64,000 nt of DNA from Epichloe hybrida (Eukaryota; Ascomycota; Sordariomycetes; Hypocreales; Clavicipitaceae): positions 992,001 through 1,056,000 of the forward strand of contig JAFEKR010000009.1 in the NCBI GenBank assembly GCA_019022495.1. The letters run 5' to 3'. Made by a program: the position numbers and the translations under genes. This document shows, in pieces, positions 44,314 through 56,585 of this stretch. Position 1 is the first letter of the stretch. The number at the start of each line of letters is the position of its first letter. Under the pieces are notes generated by a model, which saw only the letters and a list, made by a program, of their open reading frames with translations, searched no databases and was not told the DNA's origin.

Positions 44314-46502
44314 ATGGCACCCAAGGGACCCTATAAAGTGTATTCCCTGAGCAAACACATCGAAGATACCCAAAAGGGCCTCAGTACTGATGCTCAGTAC
44401 AACAAAAGACCTGGTGTGAAACCAGCAAATTCTATCAAGAAGCAACTCGGCAGCGTTAACAAAAGCATCTTTGGCAACAATGTTAGCGATGAGGAAGACA
44501 GCGATGCCAGCAGCAGCAGCAGCGACGGCGGCGGCAGCAGTGACGAGGGAGGCTCCGACTTTCTGCGAAAACTAGCACCCCAATCTGCGAAAGCCTCGAA
44601 TGCGACATCTAAAAAAAGAAGCAAGGACGAAGAAATCGCCGATAGCGACGACGAGCGAAAAGCTGCGGCCAAGAACGCGGGGTCTGGCAGCAAGAGCCAG
44701 CCTGCTGAGCATGAGGATTCATCCGAAGATGCATCCAGCAGCCAATCCGAATCTGAATCCGAGTCAGAGGAAAGTGAGGGAAAAGTGAGAGCTAATGGAG
44801 TACCTCTGAAGTCTGCAGCGACATCGGGCAACACGTCCACATCTACTTCTGCCTCTGGTTCAGAAGATGAAGATGGACAGAACGAAAGCAACGGTGGCGA
44901 AGATGAAGCACCCACAAAGAACACAACTCGGCCTAAGGCGAATGAGGAATCCAGCGAAAGCGACTCTGAAGCTGATGTTGAAAGCAACCCGAAACCTGCC
45001 GCAGCCTCTAAAGCTGTATCTAAATCAGTCAATGGAACTACAATAAACATTTCTCCAAATACGAGCTCCAGCGAGGAAGACAGCGATGATGAAGAGGAAA
45101 ACGTAGCACCTATCAAGTCGAACAAGAAGGCAGACCAGTCGTCTTCAGCAAAGTCCTCTGATGGTTCTGTCTCCGAGACTCCTGATGACGGTGATGCAGA
45201 CGAGTCGATGCACATCATCGATCGGAACCAAGGCAGCCAAGTTGTTGCTCCGCCCAACTTCATCGCCCCTGATTTCGTTCTCCGAAAGAGTGACGATGGA
45301 GCTCATGGGCAAGATGTGGCTCAAGTCTGTAATGAGGCTAATCTGCAAGGCAAACAAGTCTGGTACTTCACGGTCCCGGCCAATGTGCCTATTTCTGTCG
45401 TGCAGAACATGGAGATCCCTATGGCCCAGTCCAACCGAGCAGATAGAGTCTTCTCACATGACGGCGAAGACTATGGTATTTCATTTGACAGCATGGTGCC
45501 CAAAAGCTCAATCCAGATCCTGATCCCGTCTGCTGATGGAGCCCGATACCAATCTGGTGAGTACCACTGTGCAAAACAGCGACATTTCATACAGGATTTT
45601 TGACTAAAGATGACTTCACAGCTCCCCAGCAGATTAATCAAGTAATGCACGTCAAGAAAGTTGCTCAGGTTGGGAATGGAAGCCTTCGCGCTTTGTCTAG
45701 CGGGCCAGCGCCGCAGGATACCGGCCGTGCACAACCCAAGGGACTGAAAGCTAGATATCAGCCATTTGGCGTCCACGCCCCGATGGGTCAGATTGGTGGT
45801 GACGATGAGTCTGATGCCGAGGGTGACGTTGACATGACTGATGCCCCCGCCCTCGCCATTCCATCAGGTTCGGCACAACCAAAGACGGACAAAAAGGAGA
45901 AGAAGAAGAAGAAGAAGCAAAAGGGCAAGGATGCAGACACAGCTCGCAAGGGCAAACGAAAGCTTACTTCCGAGGATGAGGCCGCCGCTGCTGCAGAGCA
46001 ACTTATGGAGGAGAATCAGTCAGCAAAATCCAAGTCTAAAAAGCAGAAGACGCAGAGAAACGCAACTCCTGACTTGGGTTCTGATGAACAGTCGTCGTCC
46101 ACCACCAAGAAGACGACACTGGTTGTGCCGCCGACTGTGCCCTCGTCTACGCCAGCAGCGTCTACGCCAGCAGCGTCCACGCCAGCATCAAAGCTGAAGA
46201 ATAAGACCACCAAGGCCGAAACACCTGTCTCTGCGCCTCGCCAGTCTGTTGTTCCCATTCCTGTTATCCCAGGGTCATCTCAGCCCCCCAAGGTCTCTCC
46301 TGTGCCAGTCCCTCAACATGTCCTGACATCCTCACCACACGTGAGCAGGGATAGCAAGAAGACAAAAGGCAAAAGGGAGAGGAAAGAGAAAGCCGTTGTG
46401 GCAGCCACTGAGCAGAGCCCCCCGCCGAGTGCGCAAGGCAGCAAGAGCAACAAGGGCAAAGTAACTCCTGTTCCAGCTCCCAAGTTCCAAAGTACAGGCT
46501 AG
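44314..46502 (+). CDS. RPA34: RNA polymerase I subunit A34.5 (RPA34 family)
   Basis: Two exons (44314-45556, 45622-46502) give 707 residues. A short basic start (MAPKGPYKVYSLSKH) is followed by about 280 residues of Ser/Asp/Glu-rich repeats with many SDSE-type casein kinase 2 sites. The conserved core is at about residues 345-435: VWYFTVPANVPISVVQNMEIPMA, DGEDYGISFD, IQILIPSADGARYQ, continuing over the intron into APQQINQVMHVKKV. The C-terminal tail has KKEKKKKKKQKGK and many Lys/Ser repeats, typical of A34.5. The protein pairs with A49 on Pol I. It is far longer than yeast Rpa34 (about 230 residues) because of the acidic insertion. An upstream in-frame ATG at 44158 is rejected: its leader has no conserved look. 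Confidence 0.8.
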
Positions 46503-49500
46503 GCGCCCAAACCTGGCTCGGGGGGGTATCGCCCTGTAACAAATCGCTCTCTGATGGGACGAGGTCCAAGACGTATTTGAGCAGCCAGTGGCTTGCTCTC
46601 ATACGCATACGGTCCAAAAGGAACAAGGAGCTCAAAGACTCAGGGGAGCAAAGGGCACAACAAACAGCCGCCGTTGGTAGAGTTGCGCGCAATATTGACG
46701 AGATAAAAGAGGGCGATTTTTTTTTTTTTTTTTTTTTTGCTAAAGCAGCTCAGGTGCTCGGCGTTTTACAGGAGAAAGGACAGTACATTTTGCATTGTGG
46801 TTTCGTTCAACCTTGACTTGGCAAGGTATTTGGACCAGAGAAGGAGCTGAACATGTCGCTGAGATGGCTTTGCAGATGAAAAGGGGGGAGGGAGGGGGGG
46901 TGTAGTGTAACTAGGTACGAGTATTTCACATTGCAGCGCAGGATATTAAGGAAAGCACGGCTGCTGCATTTGGAGAACATCATCATGGAACCATAGCTTT
47001 CAAGTATGAACATACTCCTGCGACGTTGTACAGATGCCAGTGTCAAGACCCAAACGTATACACGCGCAGTGTAGCCTGTTCCGTATCAACCGGAACACAC
47101 ACGATCGACTGCACTTCAGTTCGTGCCGAAACCAAAATCATGTCATGGTCTCTTCATTTTTTTCGTACAACACTTACGGGTCCTTATTCCCAACAGCCTT
47201 TGTATTACGTAGTGAACTGATATTCGGCCTTTTCAGTCTCGCGGGGAACTTTATCTTTCTTCTGCCTCGTCGCAATAGCCACAAAAGCGGCACTGTGACT
47301 TGAGTGTTCGCAACAAGAGGGGCAGCAGGGCAGCCTTGCTCCCATGTCCGCGTCGGAGCGACGACGAAAACATGAAGCTTGAGGGCAGTGCGAGGCAGAA
47401 TATACAAGAGATAAAGCGGGCACTCAATTCCCTTCTCCAGTCACTGCCGAGATGCAAGAAAAGGATCTTTCGTCGGCCAAGGTTGATGGATGATCGGCCG
47501 TGTAAGCCGACAATGTGAAATACATCATCAACTCGTTTTTTTGAATCACGGGGTATTAAACCATTCGGGAGTCGGGTTCTTCTCGACCGCCGACACAGTG
47601 GGCAAGTGCAAATGGGCACGTTGGAAAATAAATACACAAGGCACAAGGGGGGGTGAGCGGGGGGGGGCAAAATGCCAAGCCCTAATATGGGCCACTGCTA
47701 GTCCGTAATTTTTGCGCGCATGCAATCAATCAATCAATCTACTGATCCACATCCACCTCCGCCTGCGAGCGAACAAAATCTGCCAACAAGTGAACTCCAG
47801 CCGGCAAACCTACCGGTAACAGAGGTGTACGGAGATGCAGTGAGAATAGAAGCAAGAAGAACTAGCGTCCTCTGATTTTGATTTTCTTCTTCCTTCTTTC
47901 CTTCCAGTCATAGTCACAATTCTTCACCGACACGACACGGTGACGTGACACCGCAAGTCCAATCGTGGGCCGGGTGGATTTGGCCGTACATGGGAAAAAA
48001 ATGGGAACGCCGGATGGGTCTCCATCGGAAGGATCGGTGACTACGGCAATTTAAAAAAAATCAAAATCAAAATCAAAATAAAAAAAATCACGCGCCAAAA
48101 AAGTGGACGGTTCGGAAATGCCCTTTTCTGTCGCCGGCCTTGTGACTGGGCTTGATGAACAATGGGACTGGCGGAAAGTCGGAATGACGTCGATTGAAAA
48201 GGAATACAGCCGCACGCTTCCGGCGTGATGTGGGTTTGCTTTTGGCAAATCGCAGATCGCAAATCGCCCATGATGCAATTTTTTTTTTTTTGGTTTGACT
48301 GCTTCTCAGAACGCGGGGTTACCGTTTCAACTCGAATCGTATGCTGGCTGTCACAAAACTGCGAGTGTGTCTCCGATGTACCCGGTACCTCGGATGCCTT
48401 CAGGTCTTGGTAGGCAAGAGGCTGCCCCCACTCTCGATGTTCAGTGTTGGAAGGGACCAGCGCAGGGACCAGCGCAGTGCATCCCAGTGCATCGGTGTCC
48501 AGCCACCAGCTGGCTGCACTCATCAGGCTTGTCATGTCGTCATCCCCTTCTTTTTGCCAAGCAAGTGCCCCCGATGACCAGGACAAGTACAATGCTGGAA
48601 TGACAGTGCCCCTGAGCAAAGTGATCAGGCGCCGGAGGCCTTCCGTCTACGCCCAGACCCCCCAGAGAATCCCAGCCACCTCGCTCTGGGAAATTACCAT
48701 GGGGCCGGATTTCCTTGTCCGATGCAACAGCTCGCGCTGCAGACTCAGAGAGTCTCGTGCCGAGGAGCCCGATTCACTTGAGCAGAACGTGGAACCTTGT
48801 CGGCACGTAAATTAGATGGATCGGCGCCGTTCATCTAATCGCAAGCCTCGCGACAAGGTCAGGGCCGGAGGGCGAGACCTGCAGATGAGATATGTAGATG
48901 TCTTTGAAGAATGCGGCGAGAATGCTCCGCAGCTGTTGCACGAACTGTCTGACGAGCAGCTGTTGGTTGGTGGATGGATCTATGTATATGACCTCCTGGT
49001 GGCTGTTTCGCTTTTTCGCTCATATATAATAGCGCGCTTGAGCCGCTCATGCGCGAAACGCGGTCAGTCATGTCCAAGATTGCCAGAGATGCAGTACAAT
49101 TTCTCCTTTCCGCGCGTGCGGGTGCGAGGGGTTTCCTGTCGGTGGCTATTTTCCTTGCTATCAATCCCGACGCCTCAAAGGCATCGCCCGTGGTCGGGGT
49201 TGGTACTAATAATAAATCCGTCCTGTTCCCAACCATCTCTGGACAACTGAGTCCTGAGTCCTGACACAACGGTACGGAGTAATAAGTGGTGCTCTGTCCG
49301 GCCCCGTGGCTTGCTGCCTTTCAGCGACTGTTTCGCCAAGCACTCGCCGTGTCATGCACCTAACTTGATGTATTTAGCTTAACGAGGTCGGATGGTTCGG
49401 ATTTGGGGGTCACACACACCAGAAACAGCTGGCTGTTCAATATGCTGTGCGTGAGCAGCAGCAGGTAGTTCGCATTCCTCGGTTCCGACTACTAGTCGTG

Positions 49501-49854
49501 TACTTGATCAACCAACCTGTCGAAAGACACGAGAAACTCACCATCGTGATAATCGATCACCGTCGGATGGGGGCTTCTTGCTCTGTGACAATACAAAAGC
49601 GAAAATGAATAATAAACAATGAAAATTAATAAGACCTCCAAGTTGAGCCACTGTATTGCCACATGATGGGGCATCTTCATTCGGCCGCTTTTCTCATAGA
49701 TTATCACATTTCTATGAATTTGACGTCCGACACGGATATTGTCAACGATACATGATCGACGCAAGTGCTGCTGGGCGGGCCACGGAGCATTGTTGGTGTC
49801 CGGGCTGCTGCGAATGGTTTCGTCAAACGGAGAACCAGTGCCACTCGGCCGACG

Positions 49855-49910
49855 TACATACGTACAGTGTGTACACACGTATGTGCATAAATGTACTCCG
49901 TATGTACAAA
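49855..49910. other. Alternating purine-pyrimidine tract rich in GTAC/CGTA
   Basis: CGTACATACGTACAGTGTGT-type sequence with a TACTCCGTA motif near its end (49894-49902). Could adopt non-B DNA. Confidence 0.5.
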
Positions 49911-50524
49911 GCACAAGGGAAAAATGACTGGGTGACAACTTGTTGCGGATTCATCGCGTCGCCGTGTGGTTGTAAATGGCCAGCCAATGAGTGCATGATG
50001 CTTTGCTGCATGACAAAGTGGAGGAACGGCTGCAACGGCTTCAAGTCATTGATTCTTTTTTGTTGTTGATGGAGTAGCTGCAAGTTCAATTTGAAGCTGT
50101 ACGGAGTACCGCGACATAATGCCAGGCTGGCGCCCGTTCTGGTCCGCGCACTTGCAATGGCGGACCGTCAGCAACAGCCGACAGCTGCCAAGAGTGGCAA
50201 ACACCAATTGCACCAATTCACACTGAATCGCGGCGGCATGCTTTGTTGCCTGCGCGCAGCTAAACAGATCTTGTGATCTTGTGCATGATTGCCGTGGATC
50301 CACGGAGTAAACAGCTTTACTCTGGATTCACCGCCACCTGATAAATCATTGGGCTCGATAACTTCGAATTTGGACACGATATGATTGGTCGCACATCCAT
50401 CAGCCAGTTGCCAATGTCCGGACGAGCGCACATTGAGAAAAACCCGAGCCCCCCCCCTCCTTTTCGGTGTCGCTCTTGCCAAGCAACTAGCCGTAACACC
50501 CCTGCTTACTCCAGTGCAGTGCAG

Positions 50525-50570
50525 CCTGTCAGCCTGTCAACCTGTCAACCTGGCAACCTGGCGACCTGGG
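50525..50570. repeat. 8-bp tandem array, unit CCTGTCAA
   Basis: CCTGTCAG, CCTGTCAA twice, CCTGGCAA, CCTGGCGA and a partial CCTGGG: exact 8-bp phase with drift along the array. Confidence 0.92.
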
Positions 50571-51257
50571 CGCTCGTGGCACCTTGCACAGTCCACTGCA
50601 ATTTCCAGCCACGGCCCTGCCACTCAGCGGACATTTGGACGGATGGTCCCCCATGGTTCCCCCATGGCCCCCCCCCCTTGCCTGGCTTTCTTTTCCGGCT
50701 GTTCCCTGCAGTCTCACACCTAATTTCCCGTGACCTCGAGAGGAAAAAGGGAAGTGGCAGGCAGGCCGGGAACGACGCATGCCGCTGCTTCCGCGTCGCA
50801 TGGGCAAATTGCAGAAGCTCTCTCACATTTGAAGTAGCGCCAACTTGCAAACTCGCTGAGCCTCAGTGCTTCACATGTGGAGAAGTTGACGAATGCTTGT
50901 GTCGTCACAGACTTTGGGGCTGCGCTTGAACTCGATGGGCCAGCCAACAGTCAAGCCACTGCAGACATTGAATATGGATATGGCAGAAGGCATCGGTAGC
51001 GTCGTCCTCGCCGCCGCCCTCCCCGCCGCCGTCCAAGCTAGCTGGGGATTGCCGTCTGGTTCGCTCTCGCTCTCGCTCTCGCGCAGGTGCTGTAATAAAT
51101 TGCGAAGCCGTCCGGAGAGGCAGTAAAACCCCGTGCCCGGGGCTCAATTGCACGAGTTCCCATCCGCGCCGTCTCCCATCTTGGCCATCTCCAGCGCCTA
51201 GTTACTCCCCCTACTCCGTACAAACTTCCCATAGCCCCTGACCCGCCCAGCCAGAGA

Positions 51258-51346
51258 CTGTTAGCCTGTTAGCCTGTCAGCCGCCTGTTAGCCCTGTCTG
51301 GTCAGCCTGTCCGCCTGTCCGCCTGCCCGCCTGCCCGCCTGTCCGC
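51258..51346. repeat. Compound 8-bp array, units CCTGTTAG and CCTGTCCG
   Basis: Three CTGTTAGC-type units, a short break, then five CCTGTCCG/CCTGCCCG units, about 530 bp upstream of the AUR1 start. Confidence 0.9.
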
Positions 51347-51875
51347 CAAGTCCACCGCCTTCCATTCCTCTTGCCTGCGTTCCCTCGTCAATTAGCACAT
51401 CGTCCGTCCGCTCCTCGTCACCTTCTCCTACAAACCCTCCTTTCCCCTCCGTGTCTTTCCCACTCTCGACCTTCCTTTCTCCCCGTCTTCCTCTGCCCAC
51501 TCACACGTGCCTGGAGTCGCCGTCAACCGTCTACGTCCCCCGACGATCACGACGACCAAATACGACAAACTGGCACGTGCCGAGATCTGCCTTGTCGTCG
51601 ACGTTTGCTCGCGCCTCGAATCAACTCGGAAGCCTCGGTTCTCGCCCAGCTTTGGATTATGAGATAGACTTTGGGTATTTTATTTTCTTTCAGATATTTG
51701 GCTTCATCCTCGACGAGGCTCGCTGCCACCCAACGCCCTGATCCTCGCGTCGTGCGCCCCGTCTCATCACCAGCCGCACGCGCTGTGAAGGTCTCGTCGA
51801 GTCCCCGACGACTCAACGACTTGTTTCTCCCATAAAAGTCGCAATCGTGGCTTCCGCTCCGTCGATATCCCTATC

Positions 51876-53385
51876 ATGAAGGATCTTCCCGGCTCCGCTC
51901 CGGGAAAGCCGGTTCTGCCATCACTATGGACCGAGAACCTCACCATCGCATTTCTTAACCACCTCCCTGATCGCTATCACGTTGGCCGCAGACGGGCTCG
52001 CTCCAAGTCAAAGACGACGCATCCTGGTGCCGAAGACGTCACGACTCTCCGAACGTCCTTCAACATTTCCGACGGCCTGCGGGATCTTCAGAAGCGCAAG
52101 TGGAAGCCGTCAGATTTACAATATGTCTTCCTCGCTGGCCTGACACTCTTCTCTTTGTGGATCGCGCCACCCGCCCCTTCGCTGAAATTTTTCGCACTGC
52201 TCGCTGCTTCTTGGATACTGCTTATGCCTGCAACCCGACAATTCTTTATGCCATCTGTGACCATATGGGTCTGGCTCGTCTACTTCTTCTGCAGTCGGTA
52301 CGTATTCCTCCTGCTTCCGTTGCGTCGGCCGCAGCATTTTGTTTTAGTGTGTGCCGCATTGTCCGTTGGCTCCCCCGCCCCGGTGACGTGCCAAGATCTA
52401 ACATGATTTGCTGTACAGCTTTATACCCTACGATTACAGACCCCATATCTGGGTCCGTGTTTTGCCTGCCCTTGAGAACGTTCTATACGGCGCCAACCTG
52501 TCCAACATTCTTTCTGCGCACAAACACGCCATCCTCGACATTCTTGCTTGGCTGCCATATGGCATCATTCACTTTGGAGCTCCTGCCGTGTGCTCCTTGC
52601 TCATGTTCATCTTTGCCGCCCCGGGCACGACACCAGTCTTCTCTCGCACGTTTGGCTGGATGAGCATTCTCGGAGTAACCATTCAGCTGGTTTTCCCTTG
52701 TACGCCGCCCTGGTATGAGGATCAAAACGGTTTGGTACCGGCTGCATACGGTATGAAGGGCTCGCCCGCTGGATTGGAACGTATCGACAAAATTTTCGGA
52801 ATCGACCTATATACGAGCAATTTCACCGCAGCGCCTCTTCCCTTTGGAGCATTCCCTTCTCTTCATGGGGGATATGCGGTTCTTGAAGCACTCTTCATGA
52901 GTCACTGCTTCCCGCAGTTCCGAATGTTCTTCATTGGTTACGTGGCCTGGATTTGGTGGTCAACCATGTACCTCAGCCATCACTATGCCATCGATCTGGT
53001 CGGTGGCGGTCTTATTGCTGCTGGATTTTTCTACTCGGCCCGCGCCCGTTATCTCCCTCAGCGTCAAGCCGACAAGATTACTCGATGGGACTACGAATAT
53101 GTCCAAGTCGGAGACCGCCACCGCGTTGCTGACGAGGAGTACGGTGACCAATATTTCAGCCTTGGTCTGCTGGAACATCGCCGGGAAAACTCCAGTGATG
53201 GCTGGACTCTAGGAAGCAGCTCCAGCTGCAGCTCCAGCAATGGTACTCTGAGTCCTACCATATCCGAGGACGCAGTCCCGGGCATGATGGTCATGGATAT
53301 GACAAGCAATGGCCAACTGTGGGACGGCCAGGCGCCGCTAAGAGATGTTGAGTTGAGCGAGGTCGTGGTTGTCCGACAGCAATAA
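51876..53385 (+). CDS. AUR1: Inositol phosphorylceramide synthase catalytic subunit (AUR1)
   Basis: Two exons (51876-52297, 52419-53385) give 462 residues, standard for fungal Aur1. The N-terminus is hydrophilic and six or more membrane segments follow. The PAP2-type catalytic signature is present: FGAFPSLHGGYAVLE and, about 50 residues on, MYLSHHYAIDLVGGG, holding the two active-site His and the Asp. PYDYRPHIWVRVLPALE spans the splice junction region. It moves inositol phosphate from phosphatidylinositol to ceramide in the Golgi and is the target of aureobasidin A. The C-terminal 100 residues are hydrophilic and Ser-rich. A long C/T-rich 5' region precedes it. Confidence 0.96.
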
Positions 53386-55204
53386 CAACTCCAACAACAT
53401 TAAGGGTATTCAAACAGCGACGACAATGCCCCCCCCCCCCCCGTTGTAGCAACATGCTTGCCGCGACTCTTCAACGATTGGCTCATCATGCTCATCATGG
53501 CCCTATCTATGCAGAACTCTTATTGACGACTCCTACTAATGACTCGGCATACCAAAAATTCCACCTCAAATATTAATCTTCGAACCAACCTCTTTTTTTT
53601 TTTCACAAACATCTTTGGCATTCATCGGCACAGCGATTTGGCGCAACGTGGTGTTTTCTAGTTCAGGATTCTTGCTTTCCTCTCCGATTGCGTGACGGTC
53701 GCCGGTTCCATCTCGGTCGATTCATAATTTGAAGCAGAACTAAGGGGGAGAAGGTCACAGGGGAGTGAAAGCTCGAACCAACGTACTGCATATATTAAAG
53801 CCATTGAATGGCTGCGCAATGATAGAGTACGTAATGTATACATAACAGGTAATATGTGCATATATGAGTCTGGGGGAAGGTTTGACATGCACCGATACGC
53901 TCGCTAGAGAGCCTGTCAGAGGATGGAAAAGGCGCTCATGGTTTGGACAGACGGGACAGGTGAAAGTCCCATGGATGGCCTCGCCAAGGCCAGACGGAAT
54001 TCCGTTCGAGATGATGGCTTGTGGTGATGTGCGACTGCAGAGTGAAAGTTGAGGAGGAGGGACTTGTCTTGGGAGACGACATGGGCAGAACCTCGGGAAG
54101 GTAAAATACCAAAGATGCCACTCGCTAGAAACTAGAATTAGAAAGGGATTGCAAACCCCCCAAAAAAAAGTTTTAAACCAGCTTACTTTTTTTTTTTTTT
54201 TTTTTTCAATTCGGTCATGTTTTCTCTACAGCTGCGGGTTGAACTCGCAGCCAGTTTGATCTACACTTTTCCATAATCCGCACACTCGATGTATTTTCCC
54301 TGTTTGTCGTCCAGGATGCTACATGTTGTTGGTTTTTTTTTTTTTTTTTTTCAGCGGGGTTTCTCCCGCTCCGCAGATATCCTAGTAGAGCTTGACACGA
54401 GTATTTTTTTTTTCATACCGAGATGGCCTGCAGTCCGACGAACATTAACTTTGAAAGAGTCTCGTATGTACTTGTATTTTCCGATTGAGTCATGCATCTT
54501 GGTCAATGGGCCTACAAGTGAGGTTTAATGCAAGAAGGGATTTCATTCGTGTTTATGCACGAGAATTTTCCGGCTACAACCCGTCGGGGGACATTGCAGC
54601 GACTCGCGTGGCGTCGGGTCATGTTTACTTGATTGACTTGCAAAGGATCCTTGGACAGGGCCCACACGGTATTACATACATATGTGCAATTGCGTGATTC
54701 GTCGTACATGGACGGGTCTTTGTTTGACAGGCCCATGACATAAATAAGTCGTCAGGATGGTGCGCACACAATCACGGCCCGGGGTGAGCGGGAAATTGGC
54801 ACGGCAATACATAATATATTCTTCATCATTCATGGAATAGAACGGATAGAAACGATCGGGTGTCTTTTCCAACAACGCTTCGTCGTCCACCTTCCTGGCC
54901 GGGGAGGGGAATCTTGGCAGGATGCTGTTCTCCCTCCGACGATTATCATTCCTACGTGATTTGCCAACTTGGTTCTCGCCGTGTTGTAAATGCAAAGTAG
55001 AATCATCATCTGCGCCATGTATGTACGCCTTGGCAAGAGGCAGAACTACCAGAAGTTGGGGGCGGCCGAAAAAAAAAAAAAATCTCGCTCGGGGTGTGGT
55101 GGGTAGGTGTATAGCTATGACGAACTGTATATCAAACTCAAACGCTGTTTGCCATTACCCAAGGTAAGGGGGGAAAAGAAAAGGGAAACGGGCAAAAGTC
55201 GAGA
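53386..55204. other. Intergenic region between convergent AUR1 and the CaM kinase
   Basis: Contains C18 near 53429, T20 (54187-54206), T19 (54333-54351) and A14 near 55070. Probably both 3' UTRs plus inert sequence. No gene. Confidence 0.5.
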
Positions 55205-56585
55205 CTATCCCTTCGGGGAGGCACTCCATAATCCTTTGCTCGTTTGAATAATCTTGTTTAATGGATGGCCGGGTTGCAGGGATGGGGGAACGCTGATGGC
55301 AGCGGCAGCGGCAGCGGCAGCGGCATTGGCATTGGCAGTTGCAGTGGCAGTGGCATCACGCATGGAGACGTCTGTATCGTGCTGTGTGCCGTAGCCGCTG
55401 TCTTCCTTGCCAAAGCAGATGCCGCTGTCGCCTTTCCGCGCGGCACCATTGCCTTGGGAACCAAGGTTACCGACGCCTCGGTCTGGCTCTTTGGAGCGGG
55501 CGCCGTCCATGAGGTGCTGTACTTCGCGGAGCTTGTTGATGGCGCGGACGGTGTCGATGGCGGCGTGGAGGGTGCGTCGGGCGTTGAAGTTCTTCTTGAT
55601 GGTGGGTAGGAGATTCTCGCCAGCGCCATCGGTCGAGGTTTGGGCGGCGACGAAGGGGTGCTGGAGGGCTTCGTGGGCTGTGATGCGTTTGGTGTGGTCG
55701 ATGGTCAGACACCGACGGATGAAGTCTTGGGCGTGGCTGGAAACCCCGCGCCAATACTCTATAGGTGTGAAGCTGTAGTCGGCGTTGAGTATGGCTTGCA
55801 TTTCTTCGAAGTCGGAGTCGCGATCAAACGGGGTGTATCCGCAGAGCAGAAAGTATGTGATTACCCCGACGGCCCAGAGGTCGACAGGCTTGCCGTGGCC
55901 CGTCTTTTTGAAGATTTCGGGCGCCATGTATCCTGGCGTGCCGCAGGTTGTGGTCAGAACGTGGAACCTTTCCTCGTCCATGATGCGGGATAAGCCGAAA
56001 TCCGCAATGAGCAAGTCTGCATTGTCCTCGGGAGTACGAAAAAGAAGATTTTCGGGCTTGAGATCGCGGTGGACGATGCCGTGATCGTGTAGGTAGGCGA
56101 CCGCAGAGAGCGTAGCACGAATGAGATCAACTGCATCGGATTCGTAGTATGACCCTTTGCGGCAGATTCGGTCAAACAGTTCACCGCCGAGAGCCAGGTC
56201 CGTCACGAGGTAGAGATTATTCATTGTTTCAAAATAGTCGACGAGGGTCAGAATGTTTTGGTGGCCCATGGATACTTTCTTGAGCACGGCGATTTCATTT
56301 CGAACCTACAGGATTGTGCGCAAGGAAGGCATCATTAGCCAGAACTCGTTGGTTGTGAAGAAGTTTTGGTGGTTCTGAACAGGGAATATACGGAGGCCAA
56401 GGCTGACGTACCATGTGCTCGCGCCCTGCCATGAGTCGCTTGTTGATGACTTTGGCCGCGTAGTATCGACCAGTGTCTATATGAACACACTCCTTCACCA
56501 CGGAATATGAGCCGGCCCCCAGTGTCTTCCCAACCTTGTATCGACAAGGCTGGATCTGGGGCCGCGAAGGTTGTTGGCCGTCCAT
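55205..56585 (-). CDS. CMK1: Calcium/calmodulin-dependent protein kinase (CMK1 type)
   Basis: Two exons (56585-56412, 56305-55205) give 424 residues. The kinase domain starts at YKVGKTLGAGSYSVVKEC (glycine loop), with AAKVINK (ATP-binding Lys), HRDLKPENLL (catalytic loop), DFGLSR, a TTCGTPGYMAPE activation segment, and DLWAVGVITYFLLCGYTPF. A probable calmodulin-binding/autoinhibitory helix follows (NFNARRTLHAAIDTVRAINKLRE). The C-terminus has a run of alternating Ala/Thr/Asn encoded by GCN repeats near residue 385 (ATATATANANAAAAAAAAA). It links Ca2+ signals to cell-cycle and stress responses in the cytosol. The 5' side carries a 13-bp array. Confidence 0.93.

Larger units (their letters stand above)
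46503..51875. other. Gene-poor region of about 5.4 kb
   Basis: No credible gene. Contents: T22 (46717-46738); four TACGGAGTA/TACTCCGTA motifs (49273, 49894, 50100, 51212); an alternating purine-pyrimidine stretch (about 49855-49910); two 8-bp arrays (50525-50570, 51258-51346); and a C/T-rich AUR1 leader (about 51350-51870). Open frames up to 192 codons have shadow-type composition. Confidence 0.55.

Noticed and set aside
48041..48619. 192-codon minus-strand frame in the gene-poor region
   Set aside because: The translation has no domain-like segment, ends in a run encoded by an AT simple repeat (ILILILIFF), and lacks conserved features.
50381..50929. 182-codon plus-strand frame with many Cys
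   Set aside because: It crosses the 8-bp array and has Pro/Cys-rich random composition and no signal peptide.
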